In this document: piece by piece, positions 23,728 through 34,660 of the stretch | Layout: each line of letters begins with the position of its first letter | Position numbering within the stretch: the stretch's first letter is position 1 | Assembly (NCBI RefSeq): GCF_900166665.1 | Contig: NZ_LT800494.1 | Location: 2,917,049-2,981,048, forward strand | Reading direction: 5' to 3' | Length of the DNA stretch: 64,000 nt | Source: Cytobacillus gottheilii | Lineage (GTDB): Bacteria; Bacillota; Bacilli; Bacillales; Cytobacillaceae | The notes under the pieces: model-generated | Told to the model about the DNA's origin: nothing | Databases searched by the model: none | Seen by the model: only the letters and a program-made list of their open reading frames with translations | Made by a program: the position numbers and the translations under genes

Positions 23728-26499
23728 TTATGCTAAATGGCTATAGTTGTTTTTCACAACATCTGCACAGCGTGGGCAGAGAGTTGGGTATTCTTCGCTT
23801 TGGCCAACCTCTGGAGTGACTGTCCAGCAGCGTTCACATGTTTCACCTTCTGCTTTTGAGACCACGATAGCTGTGTTCTCAAATTTAACAGCATTTTCAG
23901 GCGCTTCTTCGTATGTGCCGGCAATTTCAAATCCGGAAACAATAAATAGCTGCGGCAGATTTTCGCTGATGGTATCAAGCAATGCTTTTACTTCATCATT
24001 TACATATAACGCAATTTTTGCTGTTAATGATTTTCCAATTACTTTTGCATTACGAGCTTCTTCTAGCGCTTTTAATACGTCGTCGCGCAGCTTCATAAAT
24101 GACGTCCATTTTTTCTCCAGTACTTCTGCATTTGGAAGATCAACATATTCTGGCATGTCTGTTAACTGCACACTTTCTTCCTGAACATTTGGAATAAAGC
24201 CCCACACTTCATCAGCTGTGTGCGATAAAATTGGCGCAGTAAGCTTCGTTAAAGCAATTAAGCTTTCATAAAGTACCGTTTGAATCGCACGGCGGTCCTC
24301 ATGATCTTTTGCCTCAATGTACAGAACATCTTTAGCAAAATCAAGATAGAATGCACTTAGATCTAACGTACAGAAATTATTGATGCTATGGTAGATGGAA
24401 GCAAATTCATAGCGATCATAAGCAGCTACTGAATGTTTAATCAGCTTATTCAGCTTCACAAGCATAAACTGATCTACTTCACGCAGGTTTTCATATGCTA
24501 CTTTATCTTTTGCCGGATCAAAATCAGCTAGATTTCCAAGTAAGAAGCGGAACGTATTACGGATTTTCCGATATACTTCTGCCACTTGCTTAAGAATAGG
24601 ATCAGAAACGCGAACATCTGCCTGATAGTCAACTGATGCTACCCATAAACGCAAGATGTCAGCACCTAACTGATTCATTACTTTAGCAGGCACAACAACA
24701 TTTCCTACAGACTTACTCATCTTTCTGCCTTCTCCATCCAGTACAAACCCATGGCTTAATACACCTTTATATGGTGCTTTGCCTGTTACAGCAACAGCCG
24801 TTGATAATGAAGAGTTAAACCAGCCGCGATATTGGTCAGATCCTTCTAAATAAAGGTCTGCTGGTCTTTGCAGGTCTTCTCTTTCAAGCAGAACCGCCTG
24901 ATGGGAAGAGCCCGAGTCAAACCAAACATCCATAATATCTGTTTCTTTCGTAAATTGCCCATTCGGACTTCCTGGATGTGTAAATCCTTCCGGAAGCAGT
25001 TCTTTTGCTTCTTTCTCGAACCAAATATTTGAGCCATGCTCTCTAAATAATGCTGATACATGGTCAATGGTTTCGTCTGTAATGATCTCTTCGCCATTTT
25101 CCGCATAAAAGACTGGAATTGGCACACCCCATGCACGCTGACGGGAAATACACCAATCACCTCGGTCGCGGACCATGTTATACAAACGAGTTTCTCCCCA
25201 AGCTGGAACAAACTGAGTATCATTAATCGCTTGAAGCAATTCACTTCTAAAATCTTTAATCGATGCAAACCATTGTGCTGTTGCACGGAAAATAACTGGC
25301 TTTTTCGTTCTCCAATCATGCGGATAGGAGTGAGTAATGAAGGAGATCTTCAGTAACGCGCCAGCTTCCTGCAGTTTCTCAGTAATTGGCTTGTTGGCCT
25401 GATCATAAAATAAGCCTTCAAAACCTGGTGCTTCATCTGTCATATTTCCTTTATCATCAACTGGACATAATACTTCAAGGCCATACTTGCTGCCGACATA
25501 AAAGTCGTCTTCCCCATGTCCTGGTGCTGTATGAACACAGCCCGTTCCAGCATCAGTCGTAACGTGTTCACCAAGCATTACGAGTGAATCACGGCCGTAT
25601 AAAGGATGCTCCGCTAAGATGTTTTCCATCTCCGCGCCTTTAAATGTTTTAACAACCTTATGCTGTTCCCATTCAAGCTCACTTGCAACAGCTGAAAGAA
25701 GGTCTTCTGCAATAACAAACTTCTCTTCATTTGCTTCCACAACAATATAATTTAATGTTGGATGCACTGAGATCCCTAAGTTTGCTGGAATCGTCCATGG
25801 CGTTGTTGTCCAGATGATGATTTTCGTATCAGCATCAAGAACATTTTTGCCATCCTTTACAGGGAAAGCCACATAAATGGACGGAGAACGCTTATCTTTA
25901 TATTCAATTTCTGCTTCAGCAAGTGCAGATTCTGAGGAAGGAGACCAATAAACTGGCTTTTTGCCTTTATAAATATAGCCTTTTTTCGCCATATCCCCAA
26001 AAACTTTAATTTGCTGCGCTTCGTATGCTGGTTTTAGTGTGATATATGGATTTTCCCAATCACCTCTAACACCCAGTCGTTTAAATTGCTCACGCTGGCT
26101 GTCGATTTGCTCATACGCATATTCTTCACAAAGCTTACGGAATTCAGCAACCGTCATTTCCTTACGTTTTACACCTTTGTTTGTAAGCGCCTGTTCAATT
26201 GGAAGGCCATGTGTATCCCAGCCTGGCACATATGGTGCATGAAACCCGTTCATTGATTTAAATCGAACAATAAAATCTTTTAGGATTTTATTTAAGGCGT
26301 GACCAATATGAATATCTCCGTTTGCATATGGAGGTCCATCGTGAAGAACAAACATTGGACGATCTTTTGTCCGCTCCTGGACCTTTTCATAAATGCTCAT
26401 GTCTGACCATTTATCCTGTACTTCTGGTTCGCGTTTTGGCAAGTTGCCGCGCATCGGAAATTCTGTTTGTGGCATTAATAGTGTATCTTTGAATTCCAT
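23728..26499 (-). CDS. ileS: Isoleucyl-tRNA synthetase
   Basis: 923 residues, full length. HIGH-type motif [18 protein letters not shown] (about residue 54), KMSKS motif [12 protein letters not shown] (about residue 595), CP1 editing domain in between ([29 protein letters not shown]), and a C-terminal zinc site CERCW...CPRCADV. This is the IleS1-type eubacterial enzyme. Its leader holds an Ile T-box, so it is induced when uncharged tRNA-Ile accumulates. Confidence 0.98.
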   Translation of the reverse strand: MEFKDTLLMPQTEFPMRGNLPKREPEVQDKWSDMSIYEKVQERTKDRPMFVLHDGPPYANGDIHIGHALNKILKDFIVRFKSMNGFHAPYVPGWDTHGLPIEQALTNKGVKRKEMTVAEFRKLCEEYAYEQIDSQREQFKRLGVRGDWENPYITLKPAYEAQQIKVFGDMAKKGYIYKGKKPVYWSPSSESALAEAEIEYKDKRSPSIYVAFPVKDGKNVLDADTKIIIWTTTPWTIPANLGISVHPTLNYIVVEANEEKFVIAEDLLSAVASELEWEQHKVVKTFKGAEMENILAEHPLYGRDSLVMLGEHVTTDAGTGCVHTAPGHGEDDFYVGSKYGLEVLCPVDDKGNMTDEAPGFEGLFYDQANKPITEKLQEAGALLKISFITHSYPHDWRTKKPVIFRATAQWFASIKDFRSELLQAINDTQFVPAWGETRLYNMVRDRGDWCISRQRAWGVPIPVFYAENGEEIITDETIDHVSALFREHGSNIWFEKEAKELLPEGFTHPGSPNGQFTKETDIMDVWFDSGSSHQAVLLEREDLQRPADLYLEGSDQYRGWFNSSLSTAVAVTGKAPYKGVLSHGFVLDGEGRKMSKSVGNVVVPAKVMNQLGADILRLWVASVDYQADVRVSDPILKQVAEVYRKIRNTFRFLLGNLADFDPAKDKVAYENLREVDQFMLVKLNKLIKHSVAAYDRYEFASIYHSINNFCTLDLSAFYLDFAKDVLYIEAKDHEDRRAIQTVLYESLIALTKLTAPILSHTADEVWGFIPNVQEESVQLTDMPEYVDLPNAEVLEKKWTSFMKLRDDVLKALEEARNAKVIGKSLTAKIALYVNDEVKALLDTISENLPQLFIVSGFEIAGTYEEAPENAVKFENTAIVVSKAEGETCERCWTVTPEVGQSEEYPTLCPRCADVVKNNYSHLA

Positions 26500-26567
26500 T
26501 CCTGTTTCCTCCTGTCATCTCTATCGACCATCATAACCTTTTTTTCGGGTAAAAATCCGCTGAAACG

Positions 26568-26850
26568 CAAAAAAACCTTTTCATCCCATAAAGGGACGAG
26601 AAGGTTTTAATTCCCGCGGTACCACCCTTGTAGACAGAGAAACAGCCTCTATCCGCTCAATTAGCATTCATAACGCGAATGAACCGTCCCGCCTAGCAGC
26701 TAAAAGCGTTCAGCAAGGAACTCAAGGGTGATTTTCTAAGTCTCAGCTTATACCAGGATCCCACCTCTTCCCGGCTCTCTGCAAGCGTCCTTTATGTCCG
26801 CTTCTATAAACATTTGAGAAATATACTGTCCCTCTCAACGATTTAACATT
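26568..26850 (-). promoter_or_regulatory. T-box riboswitch (Ile) upstream of ileS
   Basis: On the minus strand the T-box sequence AAGGGTGGTACCGCGG (26629-26614) precedes a terminator AAAACCTTCTCGTCCC/GGGATGAAAAGGTTTT with TTTTTTT (26609-26568). Aligning by eye with the glyQS leader (GGTATAAGCTGAGA...specifier...CTTGAG) puts the specifier codon ATC at 26732-26730, which fits isoleucine. Uncharged tRNA-Ile stabilises the antiterminator. Confidence 0.93.
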
Positions 26851-26867
26851 GATGATTTTGTGATAAA

Positions 26868-26897
26868 ATTATATGCGAAAACTTCTTATTTCGTCAA
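26868..26897 (-). promoter_or_regulatory. Sigma-A promoter of ileS
   Basis: Minus strand: TTGACG (26897-26892), an 18-base spacer, TATAAT (26873-26868). The -35 overlaps the divIVA stop codon. It starts the T-box leader. Confidence 0.8.
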
Positions 26898-27409
26898 GCG
26901 TATGAATCTTCTTCTTCAGCATTTTTCAATTCAGTCGCATCAAGCTTGTATTCTAACAAATGATCCCAGTCATCGTTATTAAGCATATCAAGCTGTGCTT
27001 CAATCAGCATTTTAAAACGAGTGCGGAATACCTTCGACTGTTTTTTTAATTCCTCTATATCAATAGCTATTTTTCTTGCTTTAGAAAGAGATTCATTGAC
27101 AATGCGATCAGCATTTTTTTCAGCTTCCTTAATAATCAGCTTTGCTTCCTTTTGAGCATTTCGCTTAACTTCCTCAGCAGCTTCCTGTGCAACAACGATT
27201 GATTTGTTTAATGTCGTCTCAATGGTGTTGAAATGGCCGATTCGCTCATTTAAATCATTTAGTTTTTCTTCAAGTTCTTTTTTCTCACGGATAATTAATT
27301 CATAATCTTTAATGACATTGTCAAGAAATTCATTCACTTCATCCTCATCATATCCGCGGAATCCTTTACTGAACTCTTTATTATGAATATCTAACGGTGT
27401 TAATGGCAC
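26894..27409 (-). CDS. divIVA: DivIVA, septum and pole-site determinant
   Basis: 171 residues. The N-terminal membrane-binding part PLTPLDIHNKEFSKGFRGYDEDEVNEFLD is typical, followed by long coiled coils (about 30-70 and 80-140). Binds negatively curved membrane at septa and poles; recruits MinJ/MinCD and RacA in B. subtilis. Start GTG at 27409 has GGGAGGTG about seven bases upstream; the upstream TTG at 27430 would make the ribosome binding site internal. Confidence 0.95.
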   Translation of the reverse strand: MPLTPLDIHNKEFSKGFRGYDEDEVNEFLDNVIKDYELIIREKKELEEKLNDLNERIGHFNTIETTLNKSIVVAQEAAEEVKRNAQKEAKLIIKEAEKNADRIVNESLSKARKIAIDIEELKKQSKVFRTRFKMLIEAQLDMLNNDDWDHLLEYKLDATELKNAEEEDSYA

Positions 27410-27498
27410 TGTTGCCACCTCCCAAATCAATTGTTCTTTTTATGTACTCGATAACCAATTATTCGACATACTTTCGCAAATTCCTGCAAGATCTAAAA

Positions 27499-28272
27499 TT
27501 ATTTTTGCTTACCTGCTACAATCCGCCACTTATCTTTTTTTGTTTTCCCTTCAATCTCCATCATTTTAGCACGTCCAAATCCCCTCGCAGATATCATATC
27601 GCCTTCTCTGCATTCAAAAGAAGGGTTTTCAACCACAGCCCAATTAACTTTTACTAGTTTAGAATGAATATAGGTTTGCGATTTTTGGCGTGATATATTA
27701 AAAATAGCTGCCAGCACCGCATCTAGTCTTAATGAGCTGCATGTGAGGTGGGATTCTTGCCATTGTTCCTCAGATTCTAAAGCCTCTGTTAAGGGGATTT
27801 GTTTTAAGTTTATGCTCGCCCGTCCAATTGATTCGAGCTGGAGGGTGATATAAGGCTCAATTTCTTTCGACACAATTAGCTGAACACTTTCCTGCTGAAT
27901 GAGAATATCCCCAAATTTACTTCTTTTCAGGCCAAGTGACATGAGGCTGCCTAAAACCTGAGGATGCTCGATTGTAACAAACTTCTTTGCATATTCTACC
28001 GCAAATAAGCTGATTTGAAAATCCTCTTCTTCAATTTGATAATAATCAGGGTATATAAATGCCCGCTTTCTTTCTGCGCCATCATAGCCGCCAAAAAAGG
28101 CGTATTTAATTTCACCAGTTTCTCCAATGATTGATTTAACAATTTGCTGTTCGCGCGGATCTAGAAAATCTGTCAGCTTTCCGGCGTATGTACTTTCGAC
28201 TTGGTCTCTCCAATTCAGCACCTGATCAATAAATTCTTTCTCTTCTGGTCTGAAGTGTTGATAAATACTCAT
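27499..28272 (-). CDS. ylmH: YlmH, S4-domain RNA-binding protein
   Basis: 257 residues. The C-terminal S4 domain runs from LRLDAVLAAIFNISRQKSQTYIHSKLVKVN to GDMISARGFGR. The N-terminal part is the YlmH family domain (FLDPREQQI, FFGGYDGAERKRAFIYP). In B. subtilis YlmH is linked to ribosome rescue, and the gene belongs to the division cluster. Here repeat A copy 4 separates it from ylmG. Confidence 0.93.
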   Translation of the reverse strand: MSIYQHFRPEEKEFIDQVLNWRDQVESTYAGKLTDFLDPREQQIVKSIIGETGEIKYAFFGGYDGAERKRAFIYPDYYQIEEEDFQISLFAVEYAKKFVTIEHPQVLGSLMSLGLKRSKFGDILIQQESVQLIVSKEIEPYITLQLESIGRASINLKQIPLTEALESEEQWQESHLTCSSLRLDAVLAAIFNISRQKSQTYIHSKLVKVNWAVVENPSFECREGDMISARGFGRAKMMEIEGKTKKDKWRIVAGKQK

Positions 28273-28337
28273 GATAAAACTCCTTATTATAAAAGGCTGT
28301 TTTCGCAGACTTTGCTGCTTTTACATTAATGTACAAC

Positions 28338-28428
28338 GATTTCCACTTCAGAGTACTCGCTTTCCGCAGGGCGGGTGCTGAGCCTCCTCGTTCCACAGTA
28401 GTCTCGCACTCTTTTGTTTCAATTAAAC
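28338..28428 (+). repeat. Repeat A, copy 4 (shortened)
   Basis: Keeps the left half (GATTTCCACTTCAGAGTAC, CGCTTTCCGCAGGGCGGG, TGAGCCTCCTCG) and the right end (AGTCTCGCACTCTTTTGTTTC) but lacks the central hairpin of about 40 bases. It lies inside the ylm operon between ylmG and ylmH. Confidence 0.72.
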
Positions 28429-28547
28429 AAACATATTACTAAAATGCTCCTTTAAAAAGGGATTATTAAAACAACAATCGCTCAGAAAAAAGCCTTATAA
28501 ATAAAAATGGACATACAAAGTAAAAAAGGACTTGAAGAAGCCCTATT

Positions 28548-28814
28548 TTACAATACAATCCATCTATATAATTGATCTAATCCGCTTACTGCAAATCGAA
28601 GAACAAAAATAGCAACAAGAGGTGAAATATCAAGCATGCCAATAGGAGGGATAAATCTTCTGAACGGCTCTAAATATGGTTCACATATTCTCGCTAAAAA
28701 CTGTCCAATTGCAGATTCTTTTGCATTCGGAAACCATGACATTAAGATATAAATAATTAATGCCCATGAATAAAGACCAATCACATTTTGTAAAATTCCA
28801 AACAAAAAGCTCAT
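28548..28814 (-). CDS. ylmG: YlmG, YggT-family membrane protein
   Basis: 88 residues with two membrane helices (about 4-26 and 62-84) separated by [34 protein letters not shown], the conserved YggT loop. A role in division or osmotic membrane integrity is suggested for homologues. The ATG at 28814 follows GAGGTGG; the sepF stop is five bases upstream. Confidence 0.92.
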   Translation of the reverse strand: MSFLFGILQNVIGLYSWALIIYILMSWFPNAKESAIGQFLARICEPYLEPFRRFIPPIGMLDISPLVAIFVLRFAVSGLDQLYRWIVL

Positions 28815-28819
28815 TCCAA

Positions 28820-29269
28820 CTACCACCTCGTATTATCGAATTCTTGCTCTTGCATGAGTTGCGAAATCGTTCCAGACACTTCTACATTGTCTGGTGTACA
28901 CAGAAAAATATCATTTCCTACTTTTTGAATGTCTCCGCCGATTGCATAGACGGTGCCACTGAGGAAATCAATGATTCTTTTAGCCTGATCTCTTTCAATT
29001 CGCTGCAGATTCACTACAACAGCTCTTCTATTTTTTAATTGATCTGCTATGTCCTGTGCCTCCGCATAAACGCGGGGTTCCACCAATACTACCTTTGATG
29101 ATTTTTGGACACTTTGCAGACTGACTACATTTTGCTTTTGGACAGACTGCTGCTTTTGCTGCGAAGGCTGTTTAGCCGGTGCTGCTTCCTCTTCGAGCAT
29201 ATCCTCTTCTCTATCATCATATTCATCATCTAAAAAGAAAAATGTCTTAAATTTAGATTTGATGCTCAT
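28820..29269 (-). CDS. sepF: SepF, FtsZ-binding division protein
   Basis: 149 residues. N-terminal amphipathic helix ([13 protein letters not shown]) for membrane binding, an acidic and Gln-rich linker (about 17-50), then the SepF globular domain ([54 protein letters not shown]). Polymerises into rings that bundle FtsZ and tether it to the membrane. Confidence 0.96.
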   Translation of the reverse strand: MSIKSKFKTFFFLDDEYDDREEDMLEEEAAPAKQPSQQKQQSVQKQNVVSLQSVQKSSKVVLVEPRVYAEAQDIADQLKNRRAVVVNLQRIERDQAKRIIDFLSGTVYAIGGDIQKVGNDIFLCTPDNVEVSGTISQLMQEQEFDNTRW

Positions 29270-29290
29270 ATTCTCCTAAACCTCCTTACC

Positions 29291-29962
29291 TTATTGGCCC
29301 ACTAGAGCTGTTCCAATTCTAATCATTGTCGCGCCTTCTTCAATGGCAATCGTATAATCATTGGACATTCCCATCGACAATTCTGTGCATGGTGCAAAAG
29401 GTTCTTCCATTGCCTGAATATCCTGCTGAAGCCCTTTCAGTTTTCTGAAGCAGCTGCGCAATAGATTTTCATCGTCGGTTAATGGCGCCATTGTCATGAG
29501 TCCAGCAACCCGAATATTTGTATATGGCTTTAATGAAGAGATAAAGCTTTTAACCTCTTCAATTGGCAAGCCATGCTTAGATTCTTCTCCGGAAACATTC
29601 ACTTGAACAAGACAGTTTACTGGATCAATTGCTCGTTTTTGTATTTCAGCTGCCAGCGACAGTCTGTCCAGCGAGTGAATATATGCTGCTTTATCAATAA
29701 TATTCTTAACTTTTTTTGATTGCAGTGAACCTATAAAGTGCCAAGTAGGCTTGTCCTCTAATACCTCCCATTTTGCAAGGAGGCCATCATCACGGTTTTC
29801 GCCTAAATCTTTAATTCCAGCATCAAATGCTTCCTGAGCACGTTCTATAGAAACATATTTTGTCACAGCAATGATTTTCACTTCGTCCTGATTGCGGCCG
29901 GAGCGCTGGCAGGCTGCATCTATCTTTTGCTGAATTTCCTTTAAATTATCTTCTACCTTCAT
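29291..29962 (-). CDS. ylmE: YggS/YlmE family PLP-homeostasis protein
   Basis: 223 residues, alanine-racemase-like TIM barrel. The PLP lysine lies in [14 protein letters not shown] (about residue 34) and the motifs [17 protein letters not shown] and GLMTM follow. It binds PLP without a known catalysis and affects amino and keto acid pools. Confidence 0.95.
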   Translation of the reverse strand: MKVEDNLKEIQQKIDAACQRSGRNQDEVKIIAVTKYVSIERAQEAFDAGIKDLGENRDDGLLAKWEVLEDKPTWHFIGSLQSKKVKNIIDKAAYIHSLDRLSLAAEIQKRAIDPVNCLVQVNVSGEESKHGLPIEEVKSFISSLKPYTNIRVAGLMTMAPLTDDENLLRSCFRKLKGLQQDIQAMEEPFAPCTELSMGMSNDYTIAIEEGATMIRIGTALVGQ

Positions 29963-29972
29963 TGTACTGCTC

Positions 29973-30791
29973 TTACTCCTCCTTCCAGCCCATAAAACTG
30001 ATCATTCTTCCTGTCTTTCCGCCATCTCTGCGGTGAGAGTAAAACAAATCAGCATTACAGCTGGTGCAATAATTCGAAATGACCAAATTCTTTTCTGCAA
30101 TTCCGCTTTGAATCATAATTTGCCTGTTTAACTGTTTTAAGTCTAATTGATATTGACCTTCTGAGATTTCTTTATACGGTGCTGGCACATCATCATTTTT
30201 CCACCGATCTGCAGCTTTTACCACCCTGTCATCTACGACGTAGCAATGCTTACAAATGGATGGTCCAATGACTGCTTCCACTTCACTAGCTGCAATTCCT
30301 TCACTATTAAAAGCGGCAATCATTTTTTCCGCGATGCCATGCACAGTTCCTTTCCAGCCAGCATGAGCCAGACCAATCGTTTTGGTTTGACGATGCAGGA
30401 AGTATAATGGAACACAATCAGCATAACATAAGGTTAAAAGAATTCCTTGATTATTCGTATAAAATCCATCTGTTTGAGGAAAAGAGCTCTCATATTGCAG
30501 GGCTCCAAGGCCCCCATCTTTTGAGGTAACCTTTGCAACATTTACCTCATGAGTCTGATCGGCTCCAATCCAGTCAGACAGAGAAAAATCCAATTTACCA
30601 GCAAGATGCTCGCGATTTTTCAGCACAGCCTGCTGGTCGTCTGAAACATGAAACCCCATATTCAATCCTGTAAAATCCCCATCGCTGAAGCCGCCATTTT
30701 TGGTCGAAAAGCCAGCGGCAAGCTGAGGAAAATCGGACACCCAATGATTAATTGTTAAATACTCTTTTGTTTGCTTAGTAAATGGTTCCAT
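29973..30791 (-). CDS. pgeF: Peptidoglycan editing factor PgeF (YlmD, laccase domain)
   Basis: 272 residues. Motifs [34 protein letters not shown] and [18 protein letters not shown], with the zinc ligands among His and Cys of these, are typical. In E. coli the homologue corrects UDP-MurNAc-L-Ser mis-incorporation; family members also show purine nucleoside phosphorylase/adenosine deaminase activity. ATG 30791 has GAGGA six bases upstream and is preferred over TTG 30794. Confidence 0.94.
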   Translation of the reverse strand: MEPFTKQTKEYLTINHWVSDFPQLAAGFSTKNGGFSDGDFTGLNMGFHVSDDQQAVLKNREHLAGKLDFSLSDWIGADQTHEVNVAKVTSKDGGLGALQYESSFPQTDGFYTNNQGILLTLCYADCVPLYFLHRQTKTIGLAHAGWKGTVHGIAEKMIAAFNSEGIAASEVEAVIGPSICKHCYVVDDRVVKAADRWKNDDVPAPYKEISEGQYQLDLKQLNRQIMIQSGIAEKNLVISNYCTSCNADLFYSHRRDGGKTGRMISFMGWKEE

Positions 30792-30855
30792 CAATTATCC
30801 TCATTTTTTCTCTAGTTTACCATAAGGATGGCTTTGTTTACAGTTTTATGTTGCT

Positions 30856-31122
30856 TTATCCTTCATCTTCTGTAAAACTGTACTCTTCTGATTTATAACG
30901 GACGAGAATCACATCTTCTCCAATTTTAATGATATTTTTCCACGGGATAATAATATCTTCATCTTTTCCAAAAAAACCAAGCATTCTTCCGCTACCGCCT
31001 ACAATCACAGCTTCAATTTTACCGCTGTTTAAATTAATATCAATATCGCCAATATTCCCCAGTCTTTTCCCATCTGAAACGTTAACAACATCTTTCATTT
31101 GAAAATCGGAAATTTTAATCAT
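30856..31122 (-). CDS. ylmC: YlmC/YmxH family PRC-barrel sporulation protein
   Basis: 88 residues: a PRC-barrel fold (MKDVVNVSDGKRLGNIGDIDINLNSGKIEAVIVGG...IIIPWKNIIKIGEDVILV). Position between sigG and pgeF matches B. subtilis ylmC. Family members are connected to sporulation; molecular function unknown. Confidence 0.92.
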   Translation of the reverse strand: MIKISDFQMKDVVNVSDGKRLGNIGDIDINLNSGKIEAVIVGGSGRMLGFFGKDEDIIIPWKNIIKIGEDVILVRYKSEEYSFTEDEG

Positions 31123-31343
31123 CCAGGTCAGCTCCCGCTTTTATTCTTACTTTACTATATGATGAATGGATAGAAATTCATGTTAGGAAAAAAAGAAAAC
31201 GAGGGGGAAGTTAGGAAAATAAGCAAGTAGAGAAGCTTACAGACTGGCAAGCCTGCAGGGAAAACTATTATTAGTTGCACAGATTCTTAATTCGAATTAG
31301 CAACTGCGGAGAATCTCTTCACACATCATATTTCTTAAAGTGC

Positions 31344-31370
31344 AAAAAAGTCTGCCATGCGGCAGACTTA
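31344..31370 (-). terminator. Terminator of sigG
   Basis: Minus strand AAGTCTGCC-GCAT-GGCAGACTT followed by TTTTG; it overlaps the last codons of the gene's 3' end at 31368. Confidence 0.8.
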
Positions 31371-32147
31371 ACTTTGAATATTTTTGTTCATTTGTTTAAT
31401 GGCCGCTTTTTCTAAGCGGGATACTTGAGCTTGAGATATTCCGATTTCTTCAGCAACTTCCATTTGCGTTTTTCCTTGGAAAAATCTTTTTCTAAGTATA
31501 AGTTTTTCTCTTTCATTAAGTCTTCGCATGCCTTCCATTAGTGCTATTTCCTCAATCCATTGGATGTCCTTATTCCGCTCATCACTGAGCTGGTCCATCA
31601 CAAAAATAGGGTCTCCGCCATCATTATAGATTGGCTCAAACAAGGAAACGGGATCTTGAATTGCATCGAGGGCGAATACGATATCCTCATGCGGTACATC
31701 AAGTTCCTTTGCAATTTCTTCTGCTGTTGGCTCTCTAGATGTTTTGCTCATAAGCCGCTCTCTTACCTGCAAGGCTTTATAAGCAATATCCCTTAATGAA
31801 CGGGAAACGCGAATAGGGTTATTATCACGTAGATACCTTCTAATTTCCCCAATAATCATTGGAACAGCATAAGTGGAAAACTTTACGTTTTGACTTAAAT
31901 CAAAATTATCAATAGATTTCATTAGGCCGATACATCCAACCTGGAACAGATCATCCACAAATTCCCCTCTGTTATTAAAACGCTGGATGACACTTAATAC
32001 AAGCCGTAAATTGCCATTTACGAGTTTTTCCCGGGCCGTTATATCTCCCTCATGCATTTGCTTGAAGAGTTCTCTCATTTCTTCGTTTTTTAATACTGGA
32101 AGTTTTGATGTGTCTACACCGCAAATCTCTACTTTATTTCGAGTCAA
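31368..32147 (-). CDS. sigG: Sigma-G, late forespore RNA polymerase sigma factor
   Basis: 259 residues. Region 2 (LVNGNLRLVLSVIQRF, DDLFQVGCIGLMKSIDNFD, FSTYAVPMIIGEIRRYLRD), region 3 (PTAEEIAKELDVP) and region 4 (MRRLNEREKLILRKRFFQG...ISQAQVSRLEKAAI) are intact. The N-terminus VEICGVDTSKLPVL is the SigG-specific part that contacts anti-sigma factors. Lies downstream of sigE as in B. subtilis, but with ~490 bases of repeat in between. Confidence 0.96.
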   Translation of the reverse strand: MTRNKVEICGVDTSKLPVLKNEEMRELFKQMHEGDITAREKLVNGNLRLVLSVIQRFNNRGEFVDDLFQVGCIGLMKSIDNFDLSQNVKFSTYAVPMIIGEIRRYLRDNNPIRVSRSLRDIAYKALQVRERLMSKTSREPTAEEIAKELDVPHEDIVFALDAIQDPVSLFEPIYNDGGDPIFVMDQLSDERNKDIQWIEEIALMEGMRRLNEREKLILRKRFFQGKTQMEVAEEIGISQAQVSRLEKAAIKQMNKNIQS

Positions 32148-32291
32148 TTCTTTCCCTCCTCACAGGAGTTGCTGTACAAAAAACAGTATCTCCTTGAGAA
32201 GGAAAAATATGCATGATGAAATAGAGCTCAAAAATTCAGAATTGACAGAGGTTGCTGCAGTAGGATTTAGACAAAAAAAAATTTGGATTTA

Positions 32292-32635
32292 ATGTCTAGC
32301 TCGAGCGCCTTCCGCTTTTCCTGCTGTCCAGCTACAGGCGCTAGGGACTCGAGGTCTTAAGCCAATCTGTCAAGAAGGTTAAAGTGCAACCTTCTAGCCA
32401 TCTTGGCTTATGCTTGGGGCCCACAGGATGTGGGTTGTGCAGTCGTTGCCACAGGACGTGGCGGTTTTAGACTGCGTTCCTTAACATGGGCGAGCGCCTT
32501 CCACTTTTCCTGCTGTCTAGCTACAGGCGCTAGGGACTCGAGGTCTTAAGCCAATCCATTCAAAAGGTCAAAGTACGACCTTTTGAATGGCTCGTCTTAA
32601 GCTTGTCGTCCCTGGGCGAGCGCCTTCCACTTTTC
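32292..32635. repeat. Repeat C block between sigG and sigE (two units plus a partial third)
   Basis: The unit GAGCGCCTTCCRCTTTTCC-TGCTGTCYAGCTACAGGCGC-TAGGGACTCGAGGTCTTAAG occurs at about 32302-32364 and 32489-32552, with a third start at 32614-32635. Between them are hairpins, including a 14-bp perfect stem (32555-32590: CCATTCAAAAGGTC with GACCTTTTGAATGG) and CCACAGGATGTGG-type strings. The last partial unit touches the sigE stop codon (32636-32638). The rest of the spacer (32148-32291) is AT-rich and should carry the sigG promoter, which I could not place. Confidence 0.78.
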
Positions 32636-33355
32636 CTATACCATTTTATTAAATTCTTTTTTTAGTCTTTTTATGATTCTTTTTTCTAGTCTGGAGATAT
32701 AGGATTGCGAGATGCCTAGAAGGTCTGCTACATCCTTTTGGGTCATTTCATCGCCAGGTCCAAGGCCAAATCTTAGCTCCATTATTTGTTTTTCTCGGTC
32801 AGTCAGCTGATGAAGGGCATTCAGCAGCAGCTTTTTATCAACGTTTGCTTCTAAATCTTTCGTAATAATATCGTCGTCCGTGCCTAAAACATCGGAAAGC
32901 AATAACTCATTACCGTCCCAATCAATATTCAGCGGCTCATCAAAAGAAACTTCTGACCGGATCTTATTATTTCTTCTTAAGTACATAAGGATCTCGTTTT
33001 CAATACAACGGGAAGCATAGGTAGCTAATTTAATTTTCTTTTCGGGATTAAAGGTATTAACTGCTTTAATCAATCCGATCGTCCCAATGCTAATCAAGTC
33101 TTCAATATTGATTCCTGTGTTTTCAAACTTTCTCGCTATATAAACGACCAGTCTTAAATTCCGTTCAATTAAAATGGATCGAGCTGCCTTATCTCCTTTT
33201 GGCAGCTTAATGAGTAAATGTTCCTCTTCCTCTTTACTTAACGGGGGCGGTAATGCTTCACTTCCGCCTATGTAGTATACTTCATCAGATTTGATGCCCA
33301 GCTTAATCAGCAATTTATACCAGTAATAGGATAATCGAAGTTTTAATTTTTTCAT
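32636..33355 (-). CDS. sigE: Sigma-E, mother-cell RNA polymerase sigma factor (pro-form)
   Basis: 239 residues. An N-terminal pro-sequence with a hydrophobic/basic start ([19 protein letters not shown]) is followed by [14 protein letters not shown], matching the SpoIIGA cleavage region of pro-sigma-E. Regions 2 ([28 protein letters not shown]) and 4 ([16 protein letters not shown]...[13 protein letters not shown]) are complete. Follows spoIIGA, its activating protease. Its 3' end abuts repeat C. Confidence 0.97.
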   Translation of the reverse strand: MKKLKLRLSYYWYKLLIKLGIKSDEVYYIGGSEALPPPLSKEEEEHLLIKLPKGDKAARSILIERNLRLVVYIARKFENTGINIEDLISIGTIGLIKAVNTFNPEKKIKLATYASRCIENEILMYLRRNNKIRSEVSFDEPLNIDWDGNELLLSDVLGTDDDIITKDLEANVDKKLLLNALHQLTDREKQIMELRFGLGPGDEMTQKDVADLLGISQSYISRLEKRIIKRLKKEFNKMV

Positions 33356-33417
33356 GATTTGTCCTCCTTCTAAATTGTGTTTTTCTGAGTATAGTAATAT
33401 TAAGCCTTTTACCTGCG

Positions 33418-34356
33418 TTATCCTGCTCGTATCTCTGCAGATACTTGTTTAGCACTGGCCATCATCTTAGGGTGAACAATGCATTGAAAGGCATTGTCAC
33501 TTGAAAGCTCCTGCATGGTAAACGATATTAAACCCCGATTTACTTCCAGCACTTCCTCTGTTTTTATTAATTTGATGCATTCAGGTTTAATGGCAATAAT
33601 GAGCTGATGATCCTGTCCAACTACCTTATAGGGGATAATTCTAATTTTATGTTCCCAATCCGGTGAAACAGTATGTTGTCCAAGGACGAGCTTTTCTGGA
33701 TCTTCTGCCATAGCTTGAATTTCATCAGGAAAATCTGTCTCTTTTCCTTTTATGGAGATAAACATGACAGGCATTTTTGAAATAGGATCGTATAGCTGGT
33801 TTCCGCTATCGATCAGGCCTTTAAAAGCATATATTTTACCGTTCAGCTTTACTTCCACATCAATTAATGAGTCATATTGAATTTTCACCATTTCAAACGT
33901 CTCGATGTTTTTCCTGGAAAAATGCCAGGCCAGCGGAAAACCAATCATAACGAAAAGCCAGCTAATCGGATCTCCAAACCCTTTAACACTTCCAATCATG
34001 ACTGCAGCCGACAGTTCAAAATCAAATTGAACAAAATAATGAGCACCAATTAGAACGCCGCCAATTAAAAAGGTGGTTAAATAAAAGGTCATCAGACTGC
34101 TAAAGAAAAACTTTAGTCTCTTATAGCCAAATGCCGTATAAACCATAAACACTGAGAATAATAATTTCATTAGCGGATGTCCGGCAAAGGTATGCATCGG
34201 GGTAATCGATAATAAAATAATGATTGAACCGATGAAACCACCTGTTATGAGCCTCCACCATTTCACATTACGCTTTAAAATAATGGCCGTTAAGTAAAGC
34301 AATAGTGTGTCGAACAAAAAGTTTAAAGCCCAAATGACATCAAGGTAAATCGCCAA
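33418..34356 (-). CDS. spoIIGA: SpoIIGA, sigma-E-processing aspartic protease
   Basis: 312 residues. Five membrane helices in the N-terminal half (about 5-150) and a C-terminal aspartic-protease domain with catalytic Asp in [11 protein letters not shown] (about residue 183). It sits in the septal membrane and is activated by SpoIIR from the forespore. The start is TTG at 34356, with AGGGGGGAT upstream; the adjacent ATG is out of frame. Confidence 0.95.
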   Translation of the reverse strand: MAIYLDVIWALNFLFDTLLLYLTAIILKRNVKWWRLITGGFIGSIIILLSITPMHTFAGHPLMKLLFSVFMVYTAFGYKRLKFFFSSLMTFYLTTFLIGGVLIGAHYFVQFDFELSAAVMIGSVKGFGDPISWLFVMIGFPLAWHFSRKNIETFEMVKIQYDSLIDVEVKLNGKIYAFKGLIDSGNQLYDPISKMPVMFISIKGKETDFPDEIQAMAEDPEKLVLGQHTVSPDWEHKIRIIPYKVVGQDHQLIIAIKPECIKLIKTEEVLEVNRGLISFTMQELSSDNAFQCIVHPKMMASAKQVSAEIRAG

Positions 34357-34534
34357 TCATATCCCCCCTAAAAGTCTGATGCGGGATCATTTGGGATGCT
34401 AAGTACAACTCAATAAGAATATAAGCTGCAATAAATGAACAAAATTCCCTGAAGTTTAAGTACTCTTTGACCACTATTAAATCTGTTACGAAAAAGTATA
34501 GCGCATCTGTTTAGATAAAGATGTCACTTCCTGT

Positions 34535-34597
34535 AGTGAAAACTTGAGAAATTTTCACTATAATCTTCGTTTTTTGTCAATATTTCTTTTTCGACTA
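34535..34597 (-). promoter_or_regulatory. Candidate spoIIGA promoter region with a Spo0A-box-like site
   Basis: On the minus strand AGTCGAA (34596-34590) matches six of seven bases of the TGNCGAA 0A box and TTGACA (34580-34575) lies just downstream, then TATAGT (34562-34557). The TTGACA-TATAGT spacing (12) does not fit a normal promoter, so only the 0A-like site is suggestive. An inverted repeat AGTGAAAA-N9-TTTTCACT (34535-34559) overlaps. The spoIIG operon is Spo0A-activated in B. subtilis. Confidence 0.3.
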
Positions 34598-34660
34598 GTT
34601 TTTGCTTTGGATTTTAATCCGGACTAATCTTGCAAACTTTGTTGCTTTTATAAGTAAACA

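Noticed and set aside
31987..32292. Plus-strand ORF of 101 codons
   Set aside because: Antisense to the start of sigG, without a supported start; a shadow of the real gene.
34535..34597. Firm call of a Spo0A-controlled spoIIG promoter
   Set aside because: Only one 0A-like box with one mismatch, and the TTGACA/TATAGT spacing (12) does not fit; kept as a low-confidence region.
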